This document shows, piece by piece, positions 1 to 12,700 of a DNA stretch of 38,241 nucleotides; the first letter of the stretch is position 1, and each line of letters starts with the position of its first letter. The notes under the pieces are model-generated. The model was given only the letters and a program-made list of their open reading frames with translations, was not told where the DNA came from and ran no database searches. The position numbers and the translations under genes were made by a program. The DNA lies in contig JAUCBJ010000553.1 in assembly GCA_032718475.1 (NCBI GenBank), positions 1-38,241 on the forward strand, given 5' to 3'. This stretch comes from Nemertoderma westbladi. Lineage: Eukaryota > Xenacoelomorpha > Nemertodermatida > Nemertodermatidae.

Positions 1-2974
1 AAAATCACTTATTCTATCTAATTCTCTCTTTTGGGCACCAAACCCCCAAAATCTAAAAATTTTAACTCAAATTAAAAAAATTTAAGTAGGGAATATTTCT
101 TTAAAAACAATCCCTCACCGGTCTTGAATTTTAAATTTTAAATAAATTTTTATATCTCATTATTATAAAAAAAAAAATGCAACTTAATGAGGTTTGCCCC
201 TCACACTTAATTTAAAAAAAATATGTGAGAGGAAGAAAATTCAATCTTTAAGAAATTTTCTCTAAAGCAATCTAAATTGCGCAATGACTAAACTCACTAT
301 CTTTAGGGCAGGACCATAATTAAACACTACTCCTCCTAAACCTACTCGGGTTACACTAAAAATATTCCCTCTCTATCTATCCCCTCCCTCCCAACCGGAG
401 GGGGGTTGAGACTAAACTGAAAAACTAATATAAAAATCTAAAGAAAGGCTGAAATAATCAACTAAAGTGACTTAAAAAATCACTTATTCTATCTAATTCT
501 CTCTTTTGGGCACCAAACCCCCAAAATCTAAAAATTTTAACTCAAATTAAAAAAATTTAAGTAGGGAATATTTCTTTAAAAACAATCCCTCACCGGTCTT
601 GAATTTTAAATTTTAAATAAATTTTTATATCTCATTATTATAAAAAAAAAAATGCAACTTAATGAGGTTTGCCCCTCACACTTAATTTAAAAAAAATATG
701 TGAGAGGAAGAAAATTCAATCTTTAAGAAATTTTCTCTAAAGCAATCTAAATTGCGCAATGACTAAACTCACTATCTTTAGGGCAGGACCATAATTAAAC
801 ACTACTCCTCCTAAACCTACTCGGGTTACACTAAAAATATTCCCTCTCTATCTATCCCCTCCCTCCCAACCGGAGGGGGGTTGAGACTAAACTGAAAAAC
901 TAATATAAAAACCTAAAGAAAGGCTGAAATAATCAACTAAAGTGACTTAAAAAATCACTTATTCTATCTAATTCTCTCTTTTGGGCACCAAACCCCCAAA
1001 ATCTAAAAATTTTAACTCAAATTAAAAAAATTTAAGTAGGGAATATTTCTTTAAAAACAATCCCTCACCGGTCTTGAATTTTAAATTTTAAATAAATTTT
1101 TATATCTCATTATTATAAAAAAAAAAATGCAACTTAATGAGGTTTGCCCCTCACACTTAATTTAAAAAAAATATGTGAGAGGAAGAAAATTCAATCTTTA
1201 AGAAATTTTCTCTAAAGCAATCTAAATTGCGCAATGACTAAACTCACTATCTTTAGGGCAGGACCATAATTAAACACTACTCCTCCTAAACCTACTCGGG
1301 TTACACTAAAAATATTCCCTCTCTATCTATCCCCTCCCTCCCAACCGGAGGGGGGTTGAGACTAAACTGAAAAACTAATATAAAAATCTAAAGAAAGGCT
1401 GAAATAATCAACTAAAGTGACTTAAAAAATCACTTATTCTATCTAATTCTCTCTTTTGGGCACCAAACCCCCAAAATCTAAAAATTTTAACTCAAATTAA
1501 AAAAATTTAAGTAGGGAATATTTCTTTAAAAACAATCCCTCACCGGTCTTGAATTTTAAATTTTAAATAAATTTTTATATCTCATTATTATAAAAAAAAA
1601 ATGCAACTTAATGAGGTTTGCCCCTCACACTTAATTTAAAAAAAATATGTGAGAGGAAGAAAATTCAATCTTTAAGAAATTTTCTCTAAAGCAATCTAAA
1701 TTGCGCAATGACTAAACTCACTATCTTTAGGGCAGGACCATAATTAAACACTACTCCTCCTAAACCTACTCGGGTTACACTAAAAATATTCCCTCTCTAT
1801 CTATCCCCTCCCTCCCAACCGGAGGGGGGTTGAGACTAAACTGAAAAACTAATATAAAAATCTAAAGAAAGGCTGAAATAATCAACTAAAGTGACTTAAA
1901 AAATCACTTATTCTATCTAATTCTCTCTTTTGGGCACCAAACCCCCAAAATCTAAAAATTTTAACTCAAATTAAAAAAATTTAAGTAGGGAATATTTCTT
2001 TAAAAACAATCCCTCACCGGTCTTGAATTTTAAATTTTAAATAAATTTTTATATCTCATTATTATAAAAAAAAAAATGCAACTTAATGAGGTTTGCCCCT
2101 CACACTTAATTTAAAAAAAATATGTGAGAGGAAGAAAATTCAATCTTTAAGAAATTTTCTCTAAAGCAATCTAAATTGCGCAATGACTAAACTCACTATC
2201 TTTAGGGCAGGACCATAATTAAACACTACTCCTCCTAAACCTACTCGGGTTACACTAAAAATATTCCCTCTCTATCTATCCCCTCCCTCCCAACCGGAGG
2301 GGGGTTGAGACTAAACTGAAAAACTAATATAAAAATCTAAAGAAAGGCTGAAATAATCAACTAAAGTGACTTAAAAAATCACTTATTCTATCTAATTCTC
2401 TCTTTTGGGCACCAAACCCCCAAAATCTAAAAATTTTAACTCAAATTAAAAAAATTTAAGTAGGGAATATTTCTTTAAAAACAATCCCTCACCGGTCTTG
2501 AATTTTAAATTTTAAATAAATTTTTATATCTCATTATTATAAAAAAAAAAATGCAACTTAATGAGGTTTGCCCCTCACACTTAATTTAAAAAAAATATGT
2601 GAGAGGAAGAAAATTCAATCTTTAAGAAATTTTCTCTAAAGCAATCTAAATTGCGCAATGACTAAACTCACTATCTTTAGGGCAGGACCATAATTAAACA
2701 CTACTCCTCCTAAACCTACTCGGGTTACACTAAAAATATTCCCTCTCTATCTATCCCCTCCCTCCCAACCGGAGGGGGGTTGAGACTAAACTGAAAAACT
2801 AATATAAAAATCTAAAGAAAGGCTGAAATAATCAACTAAAGTGACTTAAAAAATCACTTATTCTATCTAATTCTCTCTTTTGGGCACCAAACCCCCAAAA
2901 TCTAAAAATTTTAACTCAAATTAAAAAAATTTAAGTAGGGAATATTTCTTTAAAAACAATCCCTCACCGGTCTT
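1..2974. repeat. 475-bp tandem repeat array, about 6.3 copies
   Basis: The same 475-bp unit recurs head to tail: the TCACTTATTC landmark falls at 5, 480, 955, 1430, 1904, 2379 and 2854. The copies are almost identical. I saw one T-to-C change near 912 and one missing A in the poly-A run near 1600 (10 instead of 11), which explains the single 474-bp spacing. The unit is AT-rich, has clearly more C than G on this strand, and contains short self-complementary parts (TTGCGCAA; CCCTCCC before CCGGAGGGGGG; CCCTCACA before TGTGAGAGG). No open frame of useful size or RNA gene was recognised. A mitochondrial control-region repeat is possible from the strand skew, and a nuclear satellite or concatemer equally so. 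The array stops at an adapter, so it need not be adjacent to the symplekin gene in the organism. Confidence 0.95.
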
Positions 2975-3027
2975 AGTACTCTGCGTTGATACCACTGCTT
3001 AAAGCAGTGGTATCAACGCAGAGTACT
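2975..3027. other. Inverted pair of PCR/template-switch adapter (artefactual junction)
   Basis: Positions 3002-3027 begin AAGCAGTGGTATCAACGC and end GCAGAGTACT. This matches the widely used SMART/ISPCR primer, also used in whole-genome amplification for low-input long-read libraries. Positions 2975-3000 are its exact reverse complement, with a single A (3001) between them. A 26+1+26 palindrome of a laboratory oligonucleotide is not expected in a genome. It means two amplified fragments were joined end to end, or adapters were left in the reads. Sequence left and right of it should be treated as different loci. Confidence 0.96.
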
Positions 3028-3573
3028 TAACAACCACGGTGAGTTGAAGTTGTGTTTCAAATACAAGCAATATGATAAAGATTTGTAGAAAAATCTGGGG
3101 GGGGGGGGGGGGGTCCGTGTCATCAGAAAATGACACTATATTACGGGACATGGTGTATTATAATATCCAAGTCTATTTATTAAAATGTTCACAGGACCAT
3201 ATAAGCTATAAGATTAGGGACTTATTATAATACACAAATACAGGGTAACATTAATTCCGATCTCTTAAAGAAGCAAATTTTACAGAATCCTCGCATAATA
3301 TAATATTATAATGTAATATAATGTCAATTAGGTAGGTCAATCAAGCACTTTAAGAGAAAACCCAACATCGTCTAGCCATGATGTTGGCCTTACCATCTCG
3401 TTCACGTCCGCCGTAGATGACGAGTGTGAACGAGATATGGTAATGAAACGAAGATAGTCATACGCAGTAACCGGACGGGGCCCTAGGGGCTTCATAAATA
3501 TTAGATGATTAACATAATAATATTTATGTGCAACGCAGTAAACCGACCGACTTCTTTCCATTGTGTCCCACAG
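3028..3573 (+). other. 3' part of an upstream symplekin intron (truncated by adapter)
   Basis: This non-coding stretch ends in a plausible acceptor (TGTCCCACAG at 3564-3573) directly before the first recognised symplekin exon. It contains a run of 17 G (3097-3113) and an imperfect hairpin with arms 3391-3405 (TACCATCTCGTTCAC) and 3426-3442 (GTGAACGAGATATGGTA). No coding similarity was seen. The exons for the N-terminal third of symplekin should lie 5' of this intron but are replaced by the adapter and the unrelated 475-bp array. Confidence 0.75.
3097..3113. repeat. Homopolymer run of 17 G
   Basis: An uninterrupted G run in the upstream intron, 70 bp from the adapter. Its exact length is likely to be unreliable in any assembly. 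Confidence 0.9.
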
Positions 3574-3775
3574 TGAACCTCCCACCGACGCTAGCCAAGT
3601 CACAGGTTCTCAGTGTAAGGAAACACGTAAAGATACAGTTGAGCCAACTATTACGTCATCCCGCTTCCGTAGATCTTCAACCTCGCATAGTAACGTTGCT
3701 CACAGACCTGGGAGCCACAACATCGGAGATCAATAAATGTGTGGCCAAGTTACCCGAAGGGCTCAAACGAATACG
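3574..3775 (+). CDS. SYMPK: Symplekin exon A (end of N-terminal HEAT region)
   Basis: The acceptor is CCCACAG|TGAACC and the donor ATACG|GTGAGT. The exon starts with the last two bases of a codon and ends with two bases (CG) of an arginine codon completed by the next exon. It encodes [39 protein letters not shown], a very close match to the helices that close the conserved N-terminal symplekin/Pta1 domain. An open frame continues 5' into the intron, but similarity stops at the acceptor, which supports the chosen boundary. Confidence 0.94.
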
Positions 3776-6700
3776 GTGAGTAATTTTGGTTATTCCCGCG
3801 TTTTCTTAATAAATTTTTGTGATGTTTTTTTAATATCGCGTTGGGATATGGCCGTGACCGAATCTACCATACAAAATTCAAATATATACCTTGCTGTAAA
3901 CCCATTGTGTTCGAAGGCGTTACACGATTGGGTAACAATTAGTTGGGTTGTTAGTCGATGAATCAGTAGTTTTATCTGCAGTCTGTGTAACTCGACCGCT
4001 GTACAAGGCTGATATAACTCACTCTTGAAATGACTCCCCAGTCATCTCAGCCTAGGCTGAGAACACTCCTCAGTCGTCTCAGCCTAGGCTGAAAACATTC
4101 CTCAGTCGTCTCAGTCTAGTCTGAAAACACTCTCCAGTTATCGCAGCCTAGGCTGAGAAAACTCCCCTTAGGCTGAGATGACTCCCCTAATTGAGTTATA
4201 GTTCATATCCGTACCTGTGATATTTTCGTATATTGCAAAAATAAAACTGTAACCTATGTTATTGAGATATCGTTTATTGTTTTGGTTAGAAAAGTCCGCC
4301 ACTGTGACCTGCTCCTTTCCGTTAATTAAGAAATTTAGGGAGAAAACTGGGGAGTGTTCTCAGCCTAGTCTGAGAAGACTGGGGAGTCATATTTGGTGGG
4401 GAGTTATCTCAGCCTGTTACTCCGCCTGTATCAGCTTCAACTTAAGTTATACCTATATATTTAGACTGGATAAGGTTGAAGAAATTCGTCCAATCAAAAA
4501 GATTCGGCGAAACGATGCTGAGCGCCCTCTAGCGGCAGTTGAAGACGAGGAAGAAGAAGAAGACGATGCGGCTTTCACTTCCAAGAGGGCAAAGTCCTTA
4601 TCGACTATCGCTATCGATGTGACGGCGAGGCATTTATTTCTAGACATCGAGAACGTAGCGAACGTAGTGTTACTGAGTATGGTGAGTCAACGTAGTGCTA
4701 CTGAGTATGGTAAGTCAACGTAGCGAACGTAGTGTTACTGAGTATGGTGAGTCAACGTAGTGCTACTGAGTATGGTGAGTCAACGTAGTGCTACTGAGTA
4801 TGGTGAGTCAACATAGCCGACGTAGTGCTATGGAGTATGGTGAGTCAACGTAGTACTACTAGTATGGTGAGTCAACGTAGTGCTACTGAGTATGGTGAGT
4901 CAACATAGCCAACGTAGTGCTACGGAGTATGGTGAGTCAACATAGCCAACGTAGTGCTACGGAGTATGGTTTGTCAACGTAGTGCTACTGAGTATGGTGA
5001 GTCAACATAGCCAACTTAGTGCTACTGAGTATGGTGAGTCAACGAGTGCTACTGAGTAAGGTGAGTCAACATCGCCAACGTAGTGCTACTGATTATGGTT
5101 TGTCAACGTAGTGCTACTGAGTATGGTGAGCCAACGAGTGCTACTGGGTATGGTGAGTCAACATAGCCAACGTAGTGCTACGGAGTATGGATTGTCAACG
5201 TAGTGCTACTGAGTATGGTGAGTCAACATAGCTAACGTAGTGCTACTGAGTATGGTGAGTCAACATAGCTAACGTAGTGCTACTGAGTATGGTGAGTCAA
5301 CGTAGTGCTACTGAGTATGGTGCAACGTAGTGCTACTGAGTATGGTGAGCCAACGAGTGCTACTGAGTATGGTGAGTCAACGTAGTGCTACTGAGTATGG
5401 TGAGTCAACGTAGTGCTACTGAGTATGGTGAGCCAACGAGTGCTACTGAGTATGGTGAGTCAACGAAGTGCTACTGAGTATGGTGAGTCAACATAGCCAA
5501 CGTAGTGCTACGGAGTATGGTTTGTCAACGTAGTGCTAATGAGTATGGTGAGTCAACATAGTTAACGTAGTGCTACTGAGTATGGTGAGTCAATGTAGTG
5601 CTACTGAGTATGACGAGTCAACGTAGTGCTACTGAGTATGGTGAGCCAACGAGTGCTACTGAGTATGGTGAGTCAACGTAGTGCTACTGAGTATGGTGAG
5701 CCAACGAGTGCTACTGAGTATGGTGAGTCAACGTAGTGCTACTGAATATGGTGAGTCAACGTAGTGCTACTGAGTATGGTGAGCCAACGAGTGCTACTGA
5801 GTATGGTGAGTCAACGTAGTGCTACTGAGTATTGTGAGTCAACATAGCCAACGTAGTTATACTGAGTATGGTGAGTCAACGTAGTGCTACTGAGTATGGT
5901 GAGCCAACGAGTGCTACTGAGTATGGTGAGTCAACGTAGTGCTACTATGGTGAGTCAACATAGCCAACGTAGTGTTACTGAGTATGGTGAGTCAACATAG
6001 CTAACGTAGTGCTACTGAGTATGGTGAGTCAACATAGCCAACGTAGTGCTACTGAGTATGGTGAGTCAGCATAGCTAACGTAGTGCTACTGAGTATGGTG
6101 AGTCAACATAGCCAACGTAGTTATACTGAGTATGGTGAGCCAACGAGTGCTACTGAGTATGGTGAGTCAACGAGTGCTACTGAGTATGGTGAGTCAACGT
6201 AGTGCTACTATTGTGAGTCAACATAGCCAACGTAGTGTTACTGAGTATGGTGAGTCAACATAGCTAACGTAGTGCTACTGAGTATGGTTAGCCAACGTAG
6301 TCAACGTAGTTATACTGAGTATGGTGAGCCAACGAGTGCTACTGAGTATGGTGAGTCAACGTAGTCAACGTAGTGTTACTGAGTATGGTGAGTCAACATA
6401 GCCAACGTAGTGCTACTGGGTATGGTGAGTCAACGTAGCGAACGTAGTGTTACTGAGTATGGTGAGTCAACATAGCCAACGTACTTACGTAGTGCTACTG
6501 AGTATGGTGAGTCAACATAGCCAACGTAGTGCTACTGAGTATGGTGAGTCAACGTAGTGTTACTGAGTATGGTAAGTGGACGTTTCTAACGTAGTGCTAC
6601 TGAGTATGGTTAGCCAACGTAGTCAACGTAGTTATACTGAGTATGGTGAGCCAACGAGTGCTACTGAGTATGGTGAGTCAACGTAGTCAACGTAGTGTTA

Positions 6701-9700
6701 CTGAATATGGTGAGTCAACATAGCTAACGTAGTGCTACTGAGTATGGTTAGCCAACGTAGTGCTACTGAGTATGGTGAGTCAACGTAGCCAACGTAGTGT
6801 TGCTGATTATGATAAATCAATTGAGTGTAGAGAGGCAATCTCGCAGTGATGTGAGTCTCTGTCTCATATGGTTAATTTGATTCCCGACGCTTAAAGATTA
6901 TTTATCTTTCTGCCAATAGATTTTGGAAACTTTTTAGGAAGTATTTACTTTATTTTACAGTTACACCTACCAGAAAGGATTCCAGTCCACTTCCACTCCT
7001 CCTACACTCCCATAGCAGCTGCCGGTGGGGGAATGCAGATCAAACACGTAACTCGTCTCCTAGCAACGCAAATGACGGCCGCTGGGATCGGGCCGGGGAT
7101 CGAATTTGTAGCTAAAGTTAGTCACATAGGCAGCCATTAGATTATCTAATTTGTACCTAAAGTTAGTCACATAGGCAGCCATTAGATTATCGGATTTGTA
7201 GCTAAAGTTAGTCACATAGGCAGCCATTAGATTATCGGATTTGTAGCTAAAGTTAGTCACATAGGCAGCCATTAGATTGCATCGGATGGCCTATTATTCA
7301 TGTTTCACCGTCATTGAAATATTATTGTTATTCATGGTAGTAAATAAAATAGTTTGATTTATACAATATTATTGACTCACACTATTATAGTGTGTAGTGT
7401 GAATCACAGACGGGATGTATGGAGATTCGTTATTAACTCAATATTATTTGTTTATTTGCAGCAAGAAGCGGACGCCATCGAGAAAAAGCGTAGGCGGCTG
7501 GAAGAAATGGAGCAGACAAAGACGGCTGCCATAGCAACGGTGCTGGGAGGCACCGTCGTCAAGGAGACAGCTGCTGTATCTTCCGGCTACACAATACCGC
7601 CGCCAGAGTTGGACGAAATCAATAAAATGATAACGCAACCTTCGGTAAGATATGTCGTTGTCATAGCAACCTTCGGTAAGATATGTCGTTGTCATAGCAA
7701 CCTTCGGTAAGAATTGTCGTTGTCATAGCAGCAACCCAGTGTAACACCTCTCGTTGCATTAGTAAGATGTGCAGGTTGTTGTAATACAAACACAGTTAGT
7801 TGTTTAACCATCATCTTCTAATCGTTGTTTTATACAACGGATACTTTATTTGGTTTCAGTTGAAGCGCGGCGAGCGTTCTGTACGGAAGTTCCAGCTGAC
7901 CGATCTAGCGTTCCCGCTGTCGCACGACACGATGCACCGATTCGCGAGCGAGTCTGTCCGTCGGATCCTCGGGTCCGACACTCTCTGTGAGACCGTCGGC
8001 GTCGCCGTATCCGAGCAACGCCTACAACTCCTCTCCCGATTGGCTACCTCCTATGGCGACTACATATCAGAAGGTTCGCCTAAATATTATTTTATAAGTA
8101 ATTAATAAAATAAATAGGATATATAACTTATACTGAATTTCTTAATGTAGTTAATGGCACGAAGGATCAAGGAGCTATTGATTTATTTAATCGATTATTT
8201 ATACAGTTAGTTTGATTTTGCAGCTATTGGGGAGTATGTGTTAGAGGATATGCGAGGTAGACAGGATCTGGCTGTAGCTTGGCTCTACCAGGAGTACTCA
8301 ATTTACGAAGGTTACACTGCCACCAACGGCCGGGGCGACCTGGAACCTTACGATGAGTACCTAACTAACCTACTAATGGCCTGTAAGGAGCGACCGGACT
8401 CACAGAAAGAAGGGTTGGTTTATTGAGTTTATTTATTTATTTCTTATACTTTATAATTATTTATTACTTGGGATAAAGTTTATAACTTTAAAGTTTATAA
8501 CTTTAAAGTTTATTACTTTTTTATTTTTTTTCATTATTCTCGAAGCATTTTATTTACCGAGCGCCAGCGTTAATAAAGGGTCGAGAGAATGTTGAAAAAA
8601 AATGTTATAGTTTATTTTCCCATGTAATACGTAATTTAATTATTAAAGTGGTACTTTTTGTTCCTAAAACATTGAACGATATCGGTATACAGTACAGTAG
8701 TGTTACAAAGTAAACTGAACTGCATTATTTTACAATAAGTAGAGAGCCTAGAGAGCCGATTAACTACATAAACCAATATTGGATATTGAGTTCCGTTTTG
8801 GAGTTCGCCTTGCAGACACTAAAGTTGTAATAACTTCTGAGTGTGTCAATGGGATTTGCTCTACTTTTCTACTTCGATGCTTTTTAACATTTATAGTAAA
8901 ATTTAAGAAATTCAAGAAGCTTAAAGATAGCTTAAATCACTTATGTTATTTAGATTATTCACTAAACTGTTGCTAGAGGCGCCTATTATTACGGACCGCG
9001 CCCAGGATGTCCTGTGTAAATTCTGTCTGGACCCGGCGCATTATGAATCAGGTCTCCAGGCAACCGCATACATTGTGGAGATGCGGCCGGGACAAAGCCA
9101 ACAGTTCACAAGAATATTAGTGAGAATGAGTACAGTGGATAATGCAGAGGTTGGTTAACAGAATGAGTACAGTGGATAATGCAGAGGTTGGTTAACAGAC
9201 CCCCACACCCTAGTGAGAATGAGTACAGTGGATAATGCAGAGGTTGGTTAACAGAACGAGTACAGTGAATAATGCAGAGGTTGGTTAACAGATCCCCACA
9301 CCCTAATGAGAATGAGTACAGTGGATAATGCAGAGGTTGTTTAACAGAATGAGTACAGTGGATAATGCAGAGGTTGGTTAACAGAATGAGTACAGTGGAT
9401 AATGCAGAGGTTGGTTAACAGAATGAGTACAGTGGATAATGCAGAGGTTGGTTAACAGAATGAGTACAGTGGATAATGCAGAGGTTGGTTAACAGAATGA
9501 GTACAGTGGATAATGCAGAGGTTGGTTAACAGACCCCCACACCCTATAGTGAGAATGAGTACAGTGGATAATGCAGAGGTTGGTTAACAGACCCCCACAC
9601 CCTATAGTGAGAATGAGTACAGTGGATAATGCAGAGGTTGGTTAACAGACCCCCACACCCTATAGTGAGAATGAGTACAGTGGATAATGCAGAGGTTGGT

Positions 9701-12700
9701 TAACAGAATGAGTACAGCGGATAATGCAGAGGTTGGTTAACAGACCCCCACACCCTAGTGAGAATGAGTACAGTGGATAATGCAGAGGTTGGTTAACAGA
9801 CCCCCACACCCTATAGTGAGAATGAGTACAGTGGATAATGCAGAGGTTGGTTAACAGACCCCCACACCCTAGTGAGAATGAGTACAGTGGATAATGCAGA
9901 GGTTGGTTAACAGACCCCCACACCCTATAGTGAGAATGAGTACAGTGGATAATGCAGAGGTTGGTTAACAGAATGAGTACAGCGGATAATGCAGAGGTTG
10001 GTTAACAGACCCCCACACCCTATAGTGAGAATGAGTACAGTGGATAATGCAGAGGTTGGTTAACAGAATGAGTACAGTGGATAATGCAGAGGTTGGTTAA
10101 CAGACCCCCACACCCTAGTGAGAATGAGTACAGTGGATAATGCAGAGGTTGGTTAACAGAATGAGTACAGCGGATAATGCAGAGGTTGGTTAATAGACCC
10201 CCACACCCTAGTGAGAATGAGTACAGTGGATAATGCAGAGGTTGGTTAACAGACCCCCACACCCTAGTGAGAATGAGTACAGTGGATAATGCAGAGGTTG
10301 GTTAACAGACCCCCACACCCTAGTGAGAATGAGTACAGTGGATAATGCAGAGGTTGGTTAACAGACCCCCACACCCTAGTGAGAATGAGTACAGTGGATA
10401 ATGCAGAGGTTGGTTAACAGAATGAGTACAGCGGATAATGCAGAGGTTGGTTAATAGACCCCCACACCCTAGTGAGAATGAGTACAGTGGATAATGCAGA
10501 GGTTGGTTAACAGACCCCCACACCCTAGTGAGAATGAGTACAGTGGATAATGCAGAGGTTGGTTAACAGACCCCCACACCCTATAGTGAGAATGAGTACA
10601 GTGGATAATGCAGAGGTTGGTTAACAGAATGAGTACAGCGGATAATGCAGAGGTTGGTTAACAGACCCCCACACCCTAGTGAGAATGAGTACAGTGGATA
10701 ATGCAGAGGTTGGTTAACAGACCCCCACACCCTATAGTGAGAATGAGTACAGTGGATAATGCAGAGGTTGGTTAACAGAATGAGTACAGCGGATAATGCA
10801 GAGGTTGGTTAACAGACCCCCACACCCTAGTGAGAATGAGTACAGTGGATAATGCAGAGGTTGGTTAACAGACCCCCACACCCTATAGTGAGAATGAGTA
10901 CAATGGATAATGCAGAGATTGGTTAACAGAATGAGTGCAGTGGATAATGCAGAGGTTGGTTAACAGAATGAGTACAGTGGATAATGCAGAGGTTGGTTAA
11001 CAGAATGAGTACAGTGGATAATGCAGAGGTTGGTTAACAGACCCCCACACTCTAGTGAGAATGAGTACAGTGGATAATGCAGAGGTTGGTTAACAGACCC
11101 CCACACCCTATAGTGAGAATGAGTACAGTGGATAATGCAGAGGTTGGTTAACAGAATGAGTACAGCGGATAATGCAGAGGTTGGTTAACAGACCCCCACA
11201 CTCTAGTGAGAATGAGTACAGTGGATAATGCAGAGGTTGGTTAACAGACCCCCACACCCTATAGTGAGAATGAGTACAGTGGATAATGCAGAGGTTGGTT
11301 AACAGAATGAGTACAGTGGATAATGCAGAGGTTGGTTAACAGACCCCCACACCCTATAGTGAGAATGAGTACAGTGGATAATGCAGAGGTTGGTTAACAG
11401 AATGAGTACAGTGGATAATGCAGAGATTGGTTAACAGAATGAGTACAGTGGATAATGCAGAGGTTGGTTAACAGAATGAGTACAGCGGATAATGCAGAGG
11501 TTGGTTAACAGAATGAGTACAATGGATAATGCAGAGGTTGGTTAACAGAATGAGTACAGTGGATAATGCAGAGGTTGGTTAACAGAATGAGTACAGCGGA
11601 TAATGCAGATGTTGGTTAACAGACCCCCACACCCTAGTGAGAATGAGTACAGTGGATAATGCAGAGGTTGGTTAACAGAATGAGTACCGTGGATAATGCA
11701 GAGGTTGGTTAACAGAATGAGTACAGTGGATAATGCAGAGATTGGTTAACAGAATGAGTACAGTGGATAATGCAGAGGTTGGTTAACAGAATGAGTACAG
11801 TGGATAATGCAGAGGTTGGTTAACAGAATGAGTACAGCGGATAATGCAGAGGTTGGTTAACAGACCCCCACACCCTAGTGAGAATGAGTACAGTGGATAA
11901 TGCAGAGGTTGGTTAACAGACCCCCACACCCTAGTGAGAATGAGTACAGTGGATAATGCAGAGGTTGGTTAACAGAATGAGTACAGTGGATAATGCAGAG
12001 GTTGTTTAACAGAATGAGTACAGTGGATAATGCAGAGGTTGGTTAACAGACCCCCACACCCTAGTGAGAATGAGTACAGTGGATAATGCAGAGGTTGGTT
12101 AACAGAATGAGTACAGTGGATAATGCAGAGGTTGGTTAACAGAATGAGTGCAGTGGATAATGCAGAGGTTGGTTAACAGAATGAGTACAGCGGATAATGC
12201 AGAGGTTGGTTAACAGACCCCCACACCCTAGTGAGAATGAGTACAGTGGATAATGCAGAGGTTGGTTAACAGATCCCCACACCCTAGTGAGAATGAGTAC
12301 AGTGGATAATGCAGAGGTTGGTTAACAGAATGAGTACAGTGGATAATGCAGAGGTTGGTTAACAGAATGAGTGCAGTGGATAATGCAGAGGTTGGTTAAC
12401 AGAATGAGTACAGCGGATAATGCAGAGGTTGGTATACAGACCCCCACACCCTAGTGAGAATGAGTACAGTGGATAATACAGAGGTTGGTTAACAGAATGA
12501 GTACAGTGGATAATGCAGAGGTTGGTATACAGACCCCCACACCCTAGTGAGAATGAGTACAGTGGATAATGCAGAGGTTGGTTAACAGACCCCCACACCC
12601 TAGTGAGAATGAGTACAGTGGATAATGCAGAGGTTGGATAACAGAATGAGTACAGTGGATAATGCAGAGGTTGGTTAACAGAATGAGTACAGTGGATAAT

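Noticed and set aside
3256-3316. Promoter or TATA element in ATAATATAATATTATAATG
   Set aside because: It lies within an intron of a gene truncated by an adapter, and such AT-rich words are common here.
3337-3603. 88-codon minus-strand open frame next to exon A
   Set aside because: It overlaps the intron and exon A in antisense and resembles no protein I recognise.
8779-8976. 65-codon plus-strand open frame before exon G
   Set aside because: AT-rich intron sequence with low-complexity lysine/phenylalanine content; the conserved frame of exon G is different.
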